DNA from: Manihot esculenta
Lineage: Eukaryota; Streptophyta; Magnoliopsida; Malpighiales; Euphorbiaceae
Direction of reading: 5' to 3'
Assembly (NCBI RefSeq): GCF_001659605.2
Contig: NC_035178.2
Coordinates: forward strand, 6,831,213-6,895,212
Length of the DNA stretch: 64,000 bases
Numbering within the stretch: position 1 is the stretch's first letter; each line of letters starts with the position of its first letter. Below the pieces are notes generated by a model. That model did no database searches and had not been told where the DNA came from. It saw only the letters and a program-made list of their open reading frames with translations. The position numbers and the translations under genes are program-made. Positions 1 to 12,398 of this stretch are shown one piece after another.

Positions 1-301
1 TAAAAAAAAACTGCTATCAATTTTAATTTTTTAAATTAAAATTAATTTTTTAACGTGCATTTGCACTTATTGTATATACTATTTATTTATATATATTATT
101 AATTTTTTTATTATTTTAAATAACTGATTGAATTTAATTTTCTATTATTATAATATTAAATTATCATGGATGTACATCATTTATATCTAATTAAAGTTAG
201 TTACAAACGTTTTAATGAAATAAAATTAAGAAAATATATTACTTTGGTTAATTTTATAATTATAAATTAAATCGTATAAATATGATAGTATACGATAACC
301 G

Positions 302-720
302 TTAGGCTTTGCATCCTCTCTGAGCCGAGTCGAGACTCATAGGGACAGAACAGGTCTCTAGTCCGGAGCGCTCCTTGGCAAGCCTGTCTAACTGCTTCCG
401 CCCGGATTTCAGTAAAAGTAACAGGTCGGGTAGCCAAAAAGCCCAAATCCAGAAAGCGGAAATTTGGCTATGTGATTTGATAAGAGAAAATATAGCAGGT
501 CCAGTCACTTTGCAACCCTACTCATTTGGGCATCGGGGAGAATTAAATGGCCGCCTGACATGGAGAGGGTCTCTGTGTTATCCGTACGTACAGACCAATG
601 CGACAGGAAATGTGACTTTATAATAGAAAGACCGTTATACGTTACTGGCGGATAGAGGAAAAGGGCATAAAAAAGGAGGCACACCTTTTTCTAAAGACAA
701 ACTTATACACACTGAAAAAA
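302..720 (+). mobile_element. GC-richer island, probable LTR-type element remnant
   Basis: A block of ordinary complexity stands out from very AT-rich surroundings. It has no convincing reading frame, only short chance ORFs on both strands. Near its 3' side are the words attaaatggccgcctgac (about 543) and gaccgttatacgttactgg (about 630), followed by an AT-rich, TATA-like ataaaaaagg and a purine run. The same arrangement recurs near 54.3-54.7 kb, with differences that are mostly transitions (compare gacagttgtgcatcactag near 54635). I infer two decayed members of one repeat family, most like an LTR or TRIM/LARD end. No ends, target duplications or coding remnants were recognised. Confidence 0.4.
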
Positions 721-3700
721 TTATATTCTCTGAATCAGAATATCAGTATAATACATAAATTTTATTTTATTATATAATGTTTATTATTTAATAAAATTAC
801 TATTAACATATATTTTTAAAAAGTTATCATCGCCAATTATAATATAGATTTTAATAGAAATATACTTTATCCCAATGTAATAAAAATTCAAAATTAATAA
901 TTCTATATTTTTATTTTATTTAAAAGTATTGAATTTCAATAATAAATTTTAAAATTGTTGATTTTTAATAATATTTGCATACTATAATACATCATATATA
1001 GTGTTGATTAATTAAGTAGTTATTTTAAATGAGTTCATGTTAAATTATAATTTATCATTCGAATAATATTAATTTTTTTTTAAATTTAAAATACTTTTAC
1101 CTTTGACATTATTATTATTATTATTAGTTTAATTGAAATTCTTAAATATTAATATTTATTTAATTTCAATAAATTACTGTTATAATAAATAATTAATAAA
1201 TTTAAAACCTAATAGCAACGGAAAATTATTTGAGTTTTATAATATTATAGATAATTTTGACTGTAAGTAAATATAAATAAAAATGAATTGAAATGTATAT
1301 TAAATAAATTAATTTTGTAAATATTCCATGTATATATTATAAAATTGTATCAACAAAAGCTTATGGAAATTGTTAATTATATGCTTAATTTTTATGGAAA
1401 TTGTTAATTATATTAATTTATATTTAAAATAGAATAATTAAAATATTTTTAAATAAAAAATTATGCTAAAAAGGAAAATCATGGATTATTCAATTGAATT
1501 TTTGTTTTTAAGTGGTTTTTCATTTATTAATTGAGAGATTATATTTGGTTCATTGGTCTCGGTAGTCAATAATTAAAAGGTTAAACCATTAATTTTTTTA
1601 ATATGAATTTCTTTTTCTCTTATTGAATATACCACTGTAACATCATTTACATAATTATGGCCGTAGCTTCTAATAATATTATCATTAAATATAACCAACT
1701 TCAGTTATTTTATCAATATTAATGAATTAGAAATAAAATAAAATTGTAATTAATTAATTTATAAAAGATAAATAACAAAATGGGTAATGTTTATGAACAG
1801 CTAACTGTTAAGTAAGTAACTTACGAAATGGGTGAATCTAATAAATTACTTTAAATTTAAAATGAATAGATAAAATATATATTTTAATTTCTATGTAGGT
1901 TTATTTTTATATTATAATTAAATAAAATTAATTATTAAATTTTTATTGATAACGATTAGTAAATAAGAAATCACTTGATTTTAAGTATAATAAAATTCAC
2001 TAAAATTATATATTCTGAACAGTAACTTTTTATAAATGCTCCACTTATTAAAGAGAGGATGAATTTTAGTGAAATAAGGAGTATTATGGTATTTTGATTT
2101 CTTTTTCTATTGGCGTTATTTTTGCCACTGCGTATTAAATTATTAAATTCTTATCACGTGATGCTAATAAAAGCTCAGTATATTATATCATACATAATAA
2201 TAATAATATTTAAATATATTTTTTAAAAAATATTTGGTATAATTTATCAAATAATTAATATATAGGAGTTAAAATTAATTACACAAAAAATTATCACTTA
2301 TATTTAATAATTAAATCAAACAGCGGCTGGTACCGATATTACAAACTACAAAATTTAATAATTTTTCAATATTTTTAACGTTTAGCATAACTCTGTAGTT
2401 CAAATAAATATAAATCATAACAAATAAAATATTCATACAAATTAATTCAAATTAATTGATATTTTAATATTTAAATTCATTTTAATTGTTTAAATATATT
2501 ATAAAATTAATTCTTACAAATAATAGTTGAATTCATTTAATTTTATATATTAATTTCTACTAGCAATTTATCTAAAATATATTTTATGGTACTTTATATT
2601 AAAAATTTTAATAACTTTTATAAATATTTTAATTTTATTTATTTGAAATATAATATATAGATATATAAATTTATTATAAAAACATTTTCTTTTATGTTAA
2701 ACAACATCAGCCAAAAATCATCCACCAAAAATAACCGACAATTGTCGTATGCATAATAAAATAACCGACAACTGTTACGACAACGCATAATCACGTGACT
2801 AGGGCTAATTATGTACAAAAGTTGGTCCATTCGAAAATAAAAGATTCGGACACGAATTCATGAGTTATCACTGAAAGACCGCCCTTCTCTCATAAAACTA
2901 GATTTAATATGAAATTTTCGTTGTTAAAGATAGTCTAATATATCTATATAAACCCCTGTAATTATAGAATTTATATTTATTAACCGATGATATCTCAAGC
3001 AGACCTTAATATTTTTATTTAAAAAAATATTATATTTATTTTTAATTTTGATAATATAAAAAAATAATATCACAAAAATAAAAATATATAATTTTTTTAT
3101 ATTAAAATTTTAAATCATGCATTATATTGACTCTGTTATCCAATATATTGATTTAAACATCTAAATGAACCGTCAACTAATTTTATTTTTTTAAATTTCG
3201 ACTATTGCGTTATAATTTTATTTCCACTACGTCATTATTTAAATTTAATTTTTATAAAATTAAATATATATTTAATTAATTATTAATATGTAAAATTCAA
3301 ATTTATGGATATTTTATAATAATTTTGTTTACGTTTTCAATAGCCACTGTTAGATTAATTGATAAAATGTGATCAATGATAAAAATGAACAAAGTACATA
3401 AAAATAAAAAATAAATTAACAACTGAAAAATCTCAAATTCAACTGATATAAATATTATATATATATATTTAAGAATAAATATTATTTTTAAATATAAATC
3501 GTGATCAAATCTTACTTAGAGTAACTCTAAAAAAAAATTTTAATTCTTTATAAGTGCTAAAATTTTATTTATTTTGTTGATATTTTTCTTTAACCTTTTT
3601 AAGAATTGAAAGCTATTTTTCATTTTAGTGTAATATTATTTTATTGAAAGTTTTTCATATTTACAATACAAATTTTTAATTTTAAATCAAACCATCTTTT

Positions 3701-5160
3701 TAACTTTTAACTTTTAAATTTATTATAATTATAGCAAATTTTTAAATTAATTTTAATAAAATTTAAGTTAACTTACACCACATCTACATATTGATTATTT
3801 TTAATATATAAATAACTTCATTAACTAGAATTAAACTAATTAAAATTCTAAATCTTTAATTATATAAAAATTTTAAATTATAAAATTGAAATACTTAATT
3901 CTCTCTTTTTTAAATAATAATATTAATTGAGAATTTTAGATAATTAAGAGTTTAAGACTTTAATTAAAATTTAATTTAAATTAATCAGAGTATAGTAAAA
4001 ATAATAAGCAGAGCTAATTTAAATCAAGATTAATTTAAAAATTATTATAATTATAATAAATTTAAAAATTGAGATTTATAAATATAAAAATTCATAAAAT
4101 TATGATTATTTTACCAATACACCTTATATTATTAATAAGTTAATAGTTAAACATATTCTTTAACATTATAAAATATTTTTTAAAGTAATTATTACTGCAT
4201 AAAATGTATCATTAATTATTAAACTCATTTTATTAACTACATGCTAAATTTATTATTCTAACAGTTAACAGCAAAAAAAAATAAATTTACTTTTGATTTT
4301 ATTATAATTATATTCTATATTTTTTTATTAATTAAAATTTGATCCTTTAAAATTGTTTTAATTGTATTCTGCTATTATTTATACTGTTAAAAACTAACAT
4401 AATTGTCACGTAACGCTAATACTACATCAGCCACATCAGTAAATTTCAGAATAAAATTGATAATAATTTAAAATTTTAGAATAAAATTACAACAAAACTA
4501 AAGTGTAGAGTTTTTTTAGTAATTACTTATTTTATTAATAATTTTTTTAAAAGATAGAGAAATGAAAATTGAATTTATAATTTTAAATAAATTATTTTTT
4601 TAACCGTTTAATCAAATCAGACTGTAGAATCAAATATTTAATTTATATATATATTTTTTGAAATTCACTCTAAATATTAATATAATTTAGAAAAAAGTGA
4701 TAGATTAGTATTATAATTGAGAACTAAAAAAATAATTTAAAAAATGCATCTTAAAAAATTATTTTATTATTTTTAATATTTTCAAATTGAATTATGTTAA
4801 ATATGATTTTAAATTATTTTTTAATAATATTTAATAAAATTATTTTTTTAATAATAATTTTTTAAATAATGCTAAATAGTAATCATATTAAATTGATTAA
4901 AAAATGTAGTTGATAATGATTTTAGTTAAAATAAAATCAAGATAAATTATTATTATTATAAAATTATTGATAAAATTAAAAAAATTAAATGATAATATAA
5001 ATAATAATTTTTAAATATATTTAAAAATGAAAAAAAGTAATTTGATAATTTTATAAATTTCCAAATATATTTAGTTAAACATTAAAAAAAAATTTAATTG
5101 ATAAAAAATAAAAAAAAATAAAATAAAATTGTAATAAAAATAAGGTATAAATTTGTTTTA
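721..5160. other. AT-rich intergenic DNA
   Basis: This is about 4.4 kb of very AT-rich sequence with many homopolymer and simple A/T runs. I see no supportable gene, RNA gene or intact mobile element. The only ORF over 60 codons (2639-2830, minus) is low-complexity and has no recognisable domain. Confidence 0.6.
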
Positions 5161-5205
5161 TAATTAATTCTGAATATTGTGGAGGTTGGAGGGTTACATG
5201 ACAGT

Positions 5206-5303
5206 CACGTGGCAATTTGGTTGGCTTGTCAGCGATACAAATAACACGTCAGTAGAGTAATTACACGCTTGTTTTTTTGCCCTTTTAACTCTTATTATAA
5301 ATA
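5206..5303 (+). promoter_or_regulatory. Putative promoter of the FLS-like gene: G-box and TATA
   Basis: A perfect G-box CACGTG lies at 5206-5211, followed by ttggttggc (the complement of an AC-rich MYB-type element) and an ACGT-core word aacacgtcag. A TATA box (tataaata) sits at 5296-5303, about 52 bp before the start codon at 5355. G-box plus MYB-type elements are common in flavonoid-pathway promoters. Function here is inferred from sequence and position only. Confidence 0.5.
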
Positions 5304-5354
5304 TGCAATTTGTTCCTCAAGGCATTATAGCTTATTCACCATATCTGCATAGCA

Positions 5355-6510
5355 ATGGAGATAGAGAGAGTGCAAATTCTATCCCATGGGGGGCTTGAGG
5401 AGCTACCTCCCCAATTTGTCCGCCCCGCCCACGAACAGCCGCAAAACACCAAAGCCATTGAAGGGGTCACTGTTCCTGTGATTTCATTGTCTCAGCCACA
5501 TGATGCTCTCGTTGATGAGGTCTTTAGGGCAAGTACTGAATGGGGTTTCTTCCTCATCACAGATCATGGCATGCCATCATCTTTAATCCAACGGTTACAA
5601 GAGGTAAGCCAGGAGTTCTTTGCTCTGCCACAGAAGGATAAGGAGGCCTATGCCAATGATCCTGCTAATGGAAAATTTGAAGGCTATGGGACAAAGATGA
5701 CCAAATCTCATGATGAAAAGCTTGAGTGGATTGATTATTTTTTTCATGTAATGTCTCCTCCTTCTAGAGTAAATTACGAGATCTGGCCCAGAAATCCTCC
5801 TTCTTATAGGTAAATCTGCCGTTTCTCTGTTAACCCATCTCGAGTTTTCAAGTTCAATGTTTCAGTTTTGTGTTCTGTACAGGGAAGTCTGTGAAAAGTA
5901 CAAGGAGGAAATCCTGAGACTTACAGATGAGCTACTAAAATTGCTGTCAGAAGGGCTAGGCTTGGAAGAAAAAGTACTGAAATCCCATCTGGGTAGTGAA
6001 GAAATAGAGCTGGAAATGAAAATCAACATGTACCCACCATGCCCACAGCCTCAACTGGCGTTGGGAGTTGAACCTCACACAGACATGTCCGCTCTCACCA
6101 TTCTTGTTCCAAACGATGTTCCAGGTCTTGAGGTGTGGAAAAATGGCAACTGGGTTTCTGTTCAATACCTTCCTGATGCGCTCTTCGTTCACTTAGGAGA
6201 TCAGCTTCAGGTTCTAAAGTGAATCTGTTTGTGATTTTCTGAGTCATTAGCTAATAGTTTTCGGCGTCTGAATATGAAATAATTTAAGTTTCAGGTGCTT
6301 AGCAATGGAAAATATGAGAGTGTTCTTCACAGAAGTCTGGTGAACAAAGAAAGAATGCGAATGTCATGGGCAGTGTTCATTGCACCTCCACATCAGGCAT
6401 TGATCGGACCTCTTCCAGAGCTCGTGGATGATGAGAAGAATCCTGCCAAATTTTCAACCAAAACGTTTGCGGAGTACCGTTACAGGAAATTCAATAAGCT
6501 TCCACAGTAA
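5355..6510 (+). CDS. Flavonol-synthase-like 2-oxoglutarate/Fe(II) dioxygenase
   Basis: Three exons (5355-5809, 5883-6210, 6295-6510) with GT/AG borders join in frame to 332 residues, close to the roughly 335 of flavonol synthases. The N-terminus carries an FLS-like motif (ELPPQFVRPAHEQP). The DIOX_N domain is followed by the Fe2OG core: iron ligands H217 and D219 (in PHTDMSALTIL) and H273, and the 2-oxoglutarate pair R283/S285 (RMS). FLS makes flavonols from dihydroflavonols and is normally cytosolic. Numbering runs four behind Arabidopsis FLS1 as I remember it. Two FLS1 substrate-pocket positions differ: H132 corresponds to Y128 and E295 to A291, while the F134 and F293 equivalents (F130, F289) are kept. 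It could be a true FLS or an FLS-like paralogue with another flavonoid substrate. I am confident of the family but not the substrate. Confidence 0.88.
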
Positions 6511-7715
6511 TTGCAATATTATATAAACTTACAAATGTAACTGTATTCTCAATGTGCTTTCTATGGAAAATTAATATTAACCATGGATTATGATGGAACT
6601 CGAACACACATGATCAATATTTATAGTAGAATCAATCATCCCCACCCACATATCTTATGGTTATGTTCTATGTCGTCTGTACTAAATTTCTTTAGTTTCC
6701 TGCTTCCTTGGAATTTTAAGCTTTGTCTGTACTTCGATTTAAATGAATTATCCAGTAGTGAATGTACTTTGTACTATGCTATTATTCAATATATATATAT
6801 ATATATGGTTAAAATCACATGTATTATATTTTCTTTTTCTAATTACACCCTCTATGTTTCATGCATATCACAGTGGATTGCCTAGCAAGCTCAGATAAAA
6901 AAGTGGATAAATTGAACTTCGAGTGCTGTAATTGTTTGGGACTCTATCACTTGTTGATCCCATCCTCATTTATTTTGGATTTATCTCTATTTTCGTAAGT
7001 TTTGTTATGTATGCTTTGGTAATTTAGTTATCGTGTCGCATAAATTAAACTCTTAATCTTGAGTGGTACATAAATATCTATTTAATTTAAAAAAATATTT
7101 ATTTAAATCGAATTTATATACACGCTAAATTATCAAAAATGATATGTTATTGGCTCTTCTCATAAATGAATAAATTAATAAAACAATGAGGTTAGAAAGC
7201 TTCCGGACCTAATGGATTTTCAAAGATTTTCTTTCAAAAGCATTGGGACTTAGTTGAAAATAATGTAATATAGTCAGAGATTTTTTTTATTCCTTTTTTC
7301 ATCAAAAGGAGTTAATAGGATCTATATGTCTTTTGTTAATACAAGTGTATATGCCATTGTCACATTAAAGAAATTAGTCTGATAAGCCTGTTTATAATGT
7401 GATTTCTAAATCAATTGTGAATAGGCTTAAACCTTCAAGCATGTTTTTTTTTTATATCTCATGAACATATCTTTTATTAAACAAAGAATTGTATAGGATA
7501 ATATTATCATAGCTCATGAGGTTTGATGTCTGAAATCTGAAAATTAGTCTAAATTTAAGTAAATTTTAGTAAGTTTGATCTCTCTTTTTTGATATTCTCC
7601 CTTATTCTCTTTTTATTTTGTATTTTTGGACCAATAACCGTCGTTTTGTGCCCATACTTCCCTGTCATATTCAAGCTAGTAGTGTGTATGGACCTTATTC
7701 TTTCCTTTCATTTTC
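6511..7715. other. Intergenic spacer downstream of the FLS-like gene
   Basis: This contains the 3' flank of the FLS-like gene and AT-rich DNA, with a short TA run near 6790-6806. ORFs at 6583-6885 and 7589-7795 are hydrophobic or low-complexity translations without domains. I see no gene. Confidence 0.55.
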
Positions 7716-9180
7716 AAACAATAGAACAATTTATAAAAGTCTTGCCTCAGTTATGGCAGAATAATAAATTTATCCTTAAAATATTTAAATTCTAAAAAAA
7801 ATTTAACCCTTTATATTAATTTGTTGTTCACCAACAGCTTCTAAAATAATATTATATTCTTAATAAATGAAATATAATTTATTAATATTTAAGTTATATC
7901 AAATATTAAAATATTTTAATTCTATACTTTCATATTTAGTCTAATAATAAATGCATTTGAATAATTCTGAAAAATCTTAAATTTTACTCTTTAAATCCTG
8001 ATTTTTATTTTTTAAAAAAATTTCGACTTTATTTCTAATACGTGTCAATTATATTAAAAAATAATATAATATTTATATCAAATCAAAAGCTAAAATTTAA
8101 TTTATCATTTTTTAATTGAATTCCAACTTATAAATTATTAATAAATTTAATTTATTCATTATTCTTATTATTTTTTAAATTAAATATTTATTCTTATAAA
8201 TTTTACATAATCTTTTATTATTAAAAACATAAAAATTATTATTTTTAAAATTAACAAAATAATATAATAAATTTATTAGTATTAATTATAAATGTATTAT
8301 GTATTAATAATCAATATTAAATTAAAATAATTTTTTGTAAATGGTAATTATTAAATAAAAATAAAAAAATAAAAATAAAAAAATAAAAAGAATTTTCGAA
8401 AGTTAATTAAGTAATTCTAATGTAAATAGTTTTATGTGAAATTATTTTTTATAAAATTCTAATAATTTTTATAATATTTATTTTTAATTTAAAATTAATT
8501 GTTATAAGAATTTAAGAAAAATTAAATTTTTATATTATTAATTTTATTAAATACAAAAAATTTTAAAAAAATAGTTTATTTATTTTGAATACTTTTAAAA
8601 TTATACATTTAAAGTAAGAGTTTAAAGTTTTTTCCAATTGCCAATAAATTTAAATTTAAATCTAAAAAAATAAAAAACAAGCAGAGTTTTTATGAATTAT
8701 GTCTTAAATATTTGACCAGCAACTCAATTGAGTTGCAATTTTAATTAGTTTTAGATTAAAAATAATAAAGATTAAAATTTAATAATTTTAATTAAATAAA
8801 TATATTTATAAATCAGTTCATAAATTTATTAAATAAATAAACTATTGATATTTAATAAATTGAATATCTATAAATTTCTCGGATTTATTAAATAAGCATA
8901 AAAATTAAATTTGTGTAATCAATCAAGTTAAATTTTAAATTTTTTATTTTTAAAATAAAAATTAAAAAAATAAAATTTAAAATCTCTCAAATTTATTTAA
9001 ATATATTTAACACCGAAATATACTCTAAATTTAGATATACTTATCAAGCCAGATCGACCTGATCTGAAAAGTTTTATTTTTTCAACAGTAAAAGGAATTA
9101 ATATGAGCCCTGCCAAGAAGTAATAAGAACTGATTTAAATATACTTGTGTTAGAGGTATACTAGAACTTTTGCAGGAATA

Positions 9181-9716
9181 GGGCAATGGTCACTTTCGGT
9201 GGAAAGGGTTAGATTTGGTTCTTCGCACACTATAATAACTGACTTTCTCATGGTGGTGGTTGGGATTGGTCACTAAAAATTGTTAGTGATTCTGGCAGTG
9301 TTTTAACGATTAATCAAAGCATAGACGTCATCTCTAGAAATGTAAGTTGCGGAGTTAGAGTTCATGTAAACCAAATTAACCAAAAAAGGAACAAAGAGGT
9401 GACAAGAGGTTGATGAAACGAAAAGGGATAAGGAACCAAGACTGCGACGCTGGGGTTAATAAGAAATTTTATCATACAACTGTAATTTTTATCGATTAAA
9501 AATATAAAAAAATATTATATAGGTTTATAACTTTTTCATTTTAATGTCTTCATAATCTATAAAAAATAAAGACGATTAACATGTATATACGAAATTCAGA
9601 AGGGTTATGTTTTGCTTGCTTGTTTACTTGTTTGTTTATGTATGATTGATGCTATGATTGAGATGCCTGTTTGTTTGTGGAACATTCGGGGACGAATGTT
9701 CTTAAGGGGGGAAAAA
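9181..9716 (+). mobile_element. Ty3/gypsy-type 3' internal tail with polypurine tract (left copy)
   Basis: The sequence directly before the LTR contains ggggacgaatgttcttaa followed by a purine tract (aaggggggaaaaa, about 9704-9716). This layout is typical of the 3' internal end of plant Ty3/gypsy elements, where the tract primes plus-strand synthesis next to the 3' LTR. No gag or pol domain is present in this block and no 5' LTR or primer-binding site was found, so the element is truncated. The part from 9181 to about 9480 is of ordinary complexity but not identified. Confidence 0.6.
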
Positions 9717-12371
9717 TGTAATACTCGGCTAGATTCCGGCATCGGAATCTCTACCTTCCGGCGGAATCTCCGTTGGAATCAGGAATTCTGAAGATGCCAG
9801 AGGCTTCTAGAGGGGTAAAATGTGTTTTTCTAAAATGTTTTTACTGATTTCATGGTTTTAAATGAAAAAGGATTTGAGTTTTGAAAAGAAAAGACCAAGG
9901 AGGCAATTGCCAGGTTCGGCCGCCGAAAGTGAAGTTCGGCCGCCGAACATGGAAAGGCTTCGGGAGTGCCTTTGGCCTCCGAAAGTCTTATTTGAACAAA
10001 CCAGGTTCGGCCGCCGAATCTCAAGTTCGGCTGCCGAACTTGCATGAGTTTAGGGGGCACGTTAGGCCGCCGAAGGAGGTTTAGCTGGCCGCCGAAGGAG
10101 GTTTAGCTGGCCGCCTATAAAAGGCTCTCAGACCGAAAATGGGTGAGTTTTCTCCCCATTCTCGTGCTCAGGTGTGTTCATGTCCTCCTTAAGTCGTTTT
10201 CATGCTTTTTCTTCAATCCTTCACGTTTTCATGAGTTTTATTCTTGGTTTTGAAGAGTTTTCAAGCTTAGATCGAAGTTTTGGGAGCTTGGAGCTTTTGG
10301 AGCTTGGATTCTCCACACCTCCGAGTTAGGGATCACACCACCCTCGATCTTCAAGAGGTAAGTGTAGATCTTTGCTTCCCTAGTGTTTTTATAAAGTTTT
10401 ATGAAGGTTTTAATGGTAGAGTATGGGTAGATATGCATGTTAGGATTTATGTGGGTTTTATGCCCAATGTATGTTATGTGATGTTTGTGTTGAGGAGTTT
10501 ATGTTAGTTTATGCTCCTTTATGCTTGTGGGAGTGAGTATGCATGATTGGGAGAGAGTATGTGAGGATTTGGGTTGTTTTGATGGTTTTGGCCTATGTGG
10601 GTTATAAGCTATCCATGTATGTTTTTGTTGTTGTTTTTGGAGTTTAATAAAGCTATTAAGCTCCTTTGTGCATGGTTAAGGGCTTGTGCATGTTTTGGTA
10701 AGGTTGGGTGTTTGTTTTGGGGTGTTGGAAGGTTTGGGAGGCTGTTGATGCATGAGAAGCTGAGTTCTGCCCTTCTGGGAAGAACTCAGATTCGGCCGCC
10801 GAAGGTGGTTTCGGCCGCCGAACCTGCCTTTGGATGCATGGTTTGGCCGCCTAATCTTGCCCCCGAAAGTTGAGTTTTGGCGTGAAAGCAGACTTTCAGC
10901 CGCCGAAGGAAGGATTCGGCCGCCGAAAGTGCCTGACTTTCGTCTCTGGAGTGGGACTTTCGGCCGCCGAAGGTGCCGCCGAAAGTGCCCGAGTTTCGTC
11001 TCTGGAGGAAGGGTTCGGCCGCCGAAGGTGCCGCCGAAAGTGCCCTGTCCAGCCTTTTCATGGGTGTTTTCTATGCATGTTTTAGTGATGTTTAAAGGGG
11101 TTTTTGGGGGTATGATTATGAGTTGTTTAGAGTATGTTTGGCACCTCATTCGAGTCCACCTGTGTAGGATCGGACCCGAGGGACCGAGGAGGCCAGTAGT
11201 GCTAGCAGTTGCAGAGTCAGTCAGCGTCTGCCAGGAGGTGAGTAGAACTAAACTTAATCTTTTATGTACGAAATCTAATGCCTAAAGCATGTTCATGCAT
11301 CATGATTACATGTAATAGGATTGATTGCACTAGTTTCACGAATATGACGCATTGCATTATTTGATGTTGATTCAGGAGGTTTGGACCAAGGCGACTTCAA
11401 TAGCCCATTTCTGTCATGGAGTCTTGGGTAAGTCCTCTGAGAGCCGGACAAGTACATATAGGAAAGTCACTGTGAGCTCTCTGTGGACTAGGTACCCCGT
11501 CATGTATGTGAAAGTCCTGTGTGAGCTCCTTTGGGGGAGCCGGGCACCGACAGAGGGAATTTTGAGGTCATTTCCGATCCTTGAGAGTAAAGGATGCTAG
11601 CAAAAATGAACTCTCAAAAACAATCCGTGGGGAATATTTATCTGCATGAGCCCCGAGACGGACCAGATACAGTTATGTGATTTCTTTGTGTTCTGACGCA
11701 TTTCATGAGAGCATGTAATTAATGAACTGTTTTCTATGTTTCTACTCACTGGGCTTTTTAGCTCACCCCTCTCCTCTAACCCCAGTGTTGTAGGTTTGAG
11801 GTTGATCGGGAAGTCTCAGAACAAGGGCTAAGTTTATGTAATAGTTTTAGATTAGCACTTTTAGTGTGGACATGTATTATAAATTGAGATAATGCTTTGT
11901 AAGAGAATGTAATGTAAAGTAGAGCAGAGTTATGTTTATGGATTAGTACTGTGCTTGGCCCTAAGACTTGGTTAGTCCCTGTTCAATACATGATGTATGT
12001 AATGTTTTAGATGTTGAGTTGTGTTGAACTAATCTTGTGGCATGTGTTGTTTACCACGTTATGTTATGGATGAGGACCCTAGTAGAGGTCTTATGTTTGT
12101 GGTTTGTTGGATGTATCCCAGCTTGATGTATGTTATGTTGACCCGGCTAGAGTTTTGAGGGCTCTAGAAAAAAGGGGTTTCTTTATGTTTCCAGTTATGT
12201 TGCATACAGGACAAGCTCGGTTTATACATCATATGTTTCAATTTTTATGTTAAAGTTTTGTTCATGTATGGGATTTGACCAGGTGATAGGAGGTATGTTT
12301 GGCTTGCTACGGGTCCCGGCGGCCTTAAGCCGATCTGGATCCTAGCGCCGGTGGCGGTTCGGGCCGTTACA
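9717..12371 (+). mobile_element. LTR of a gypsy-type retrotransposon (left copy)
   Basis: The element begins TGTAATACTCGGC and ends GGGCCGTTACA, giving canonical TG...CA ends over about 2655 bp. A TATA box (tataaaag, 10116-10123) marks the likely U3/R transition. Two clusters (about 9915-10110 and 10790-11045) carry repeated GC-rich words of the form TTCGGCCGCCGAA, very different in composition from the AT-rich flanks. A polypurine tract directly upstream identifies it as a 3' LTR. Many antisense and sense ORFs here are artefacts of the GC-rich repeats. It differs from the right copy mainly by a ~55-bp repeat unit near 10985-11040 that is absent there. Confidence 0.8.
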
Positions 12372-12398
12372 GAGGGGTATCGGTTTTCGGGCTGTTAC
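12372..12398 (+). repeat. Partial duplication of the LTR tip (left copy)
   Basis: The LTR end (gggccgttaca, ending 12371) is followed 27 bp later by a second near-copy (gggctgttaca, ending 12398), after which the PMD reading frame resumes. This could be a duplicated LTR terminus, the end of a second nested LTR, or the true LTR end. The mirror copy is at 17458-17485. Confidence 0.5.

Noticed and set aside
6583..6885. 100-codon ORF after the FLS-like gene
   Set aside because: It is hydrophobic, low-complexity and in the 3' flank, with no domain and no support from splice structure.
10676..11285. Overlapping ORFs of 71-157 codons on both strands in the GC-rich region (and mirror ORFs at 18572-19207)
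   Set aside because: They are translations of the TTCGGCCGCCGAA-type LTR repeats in several frames. They have no domains and no codon-use signal, and sit inside an LTR.
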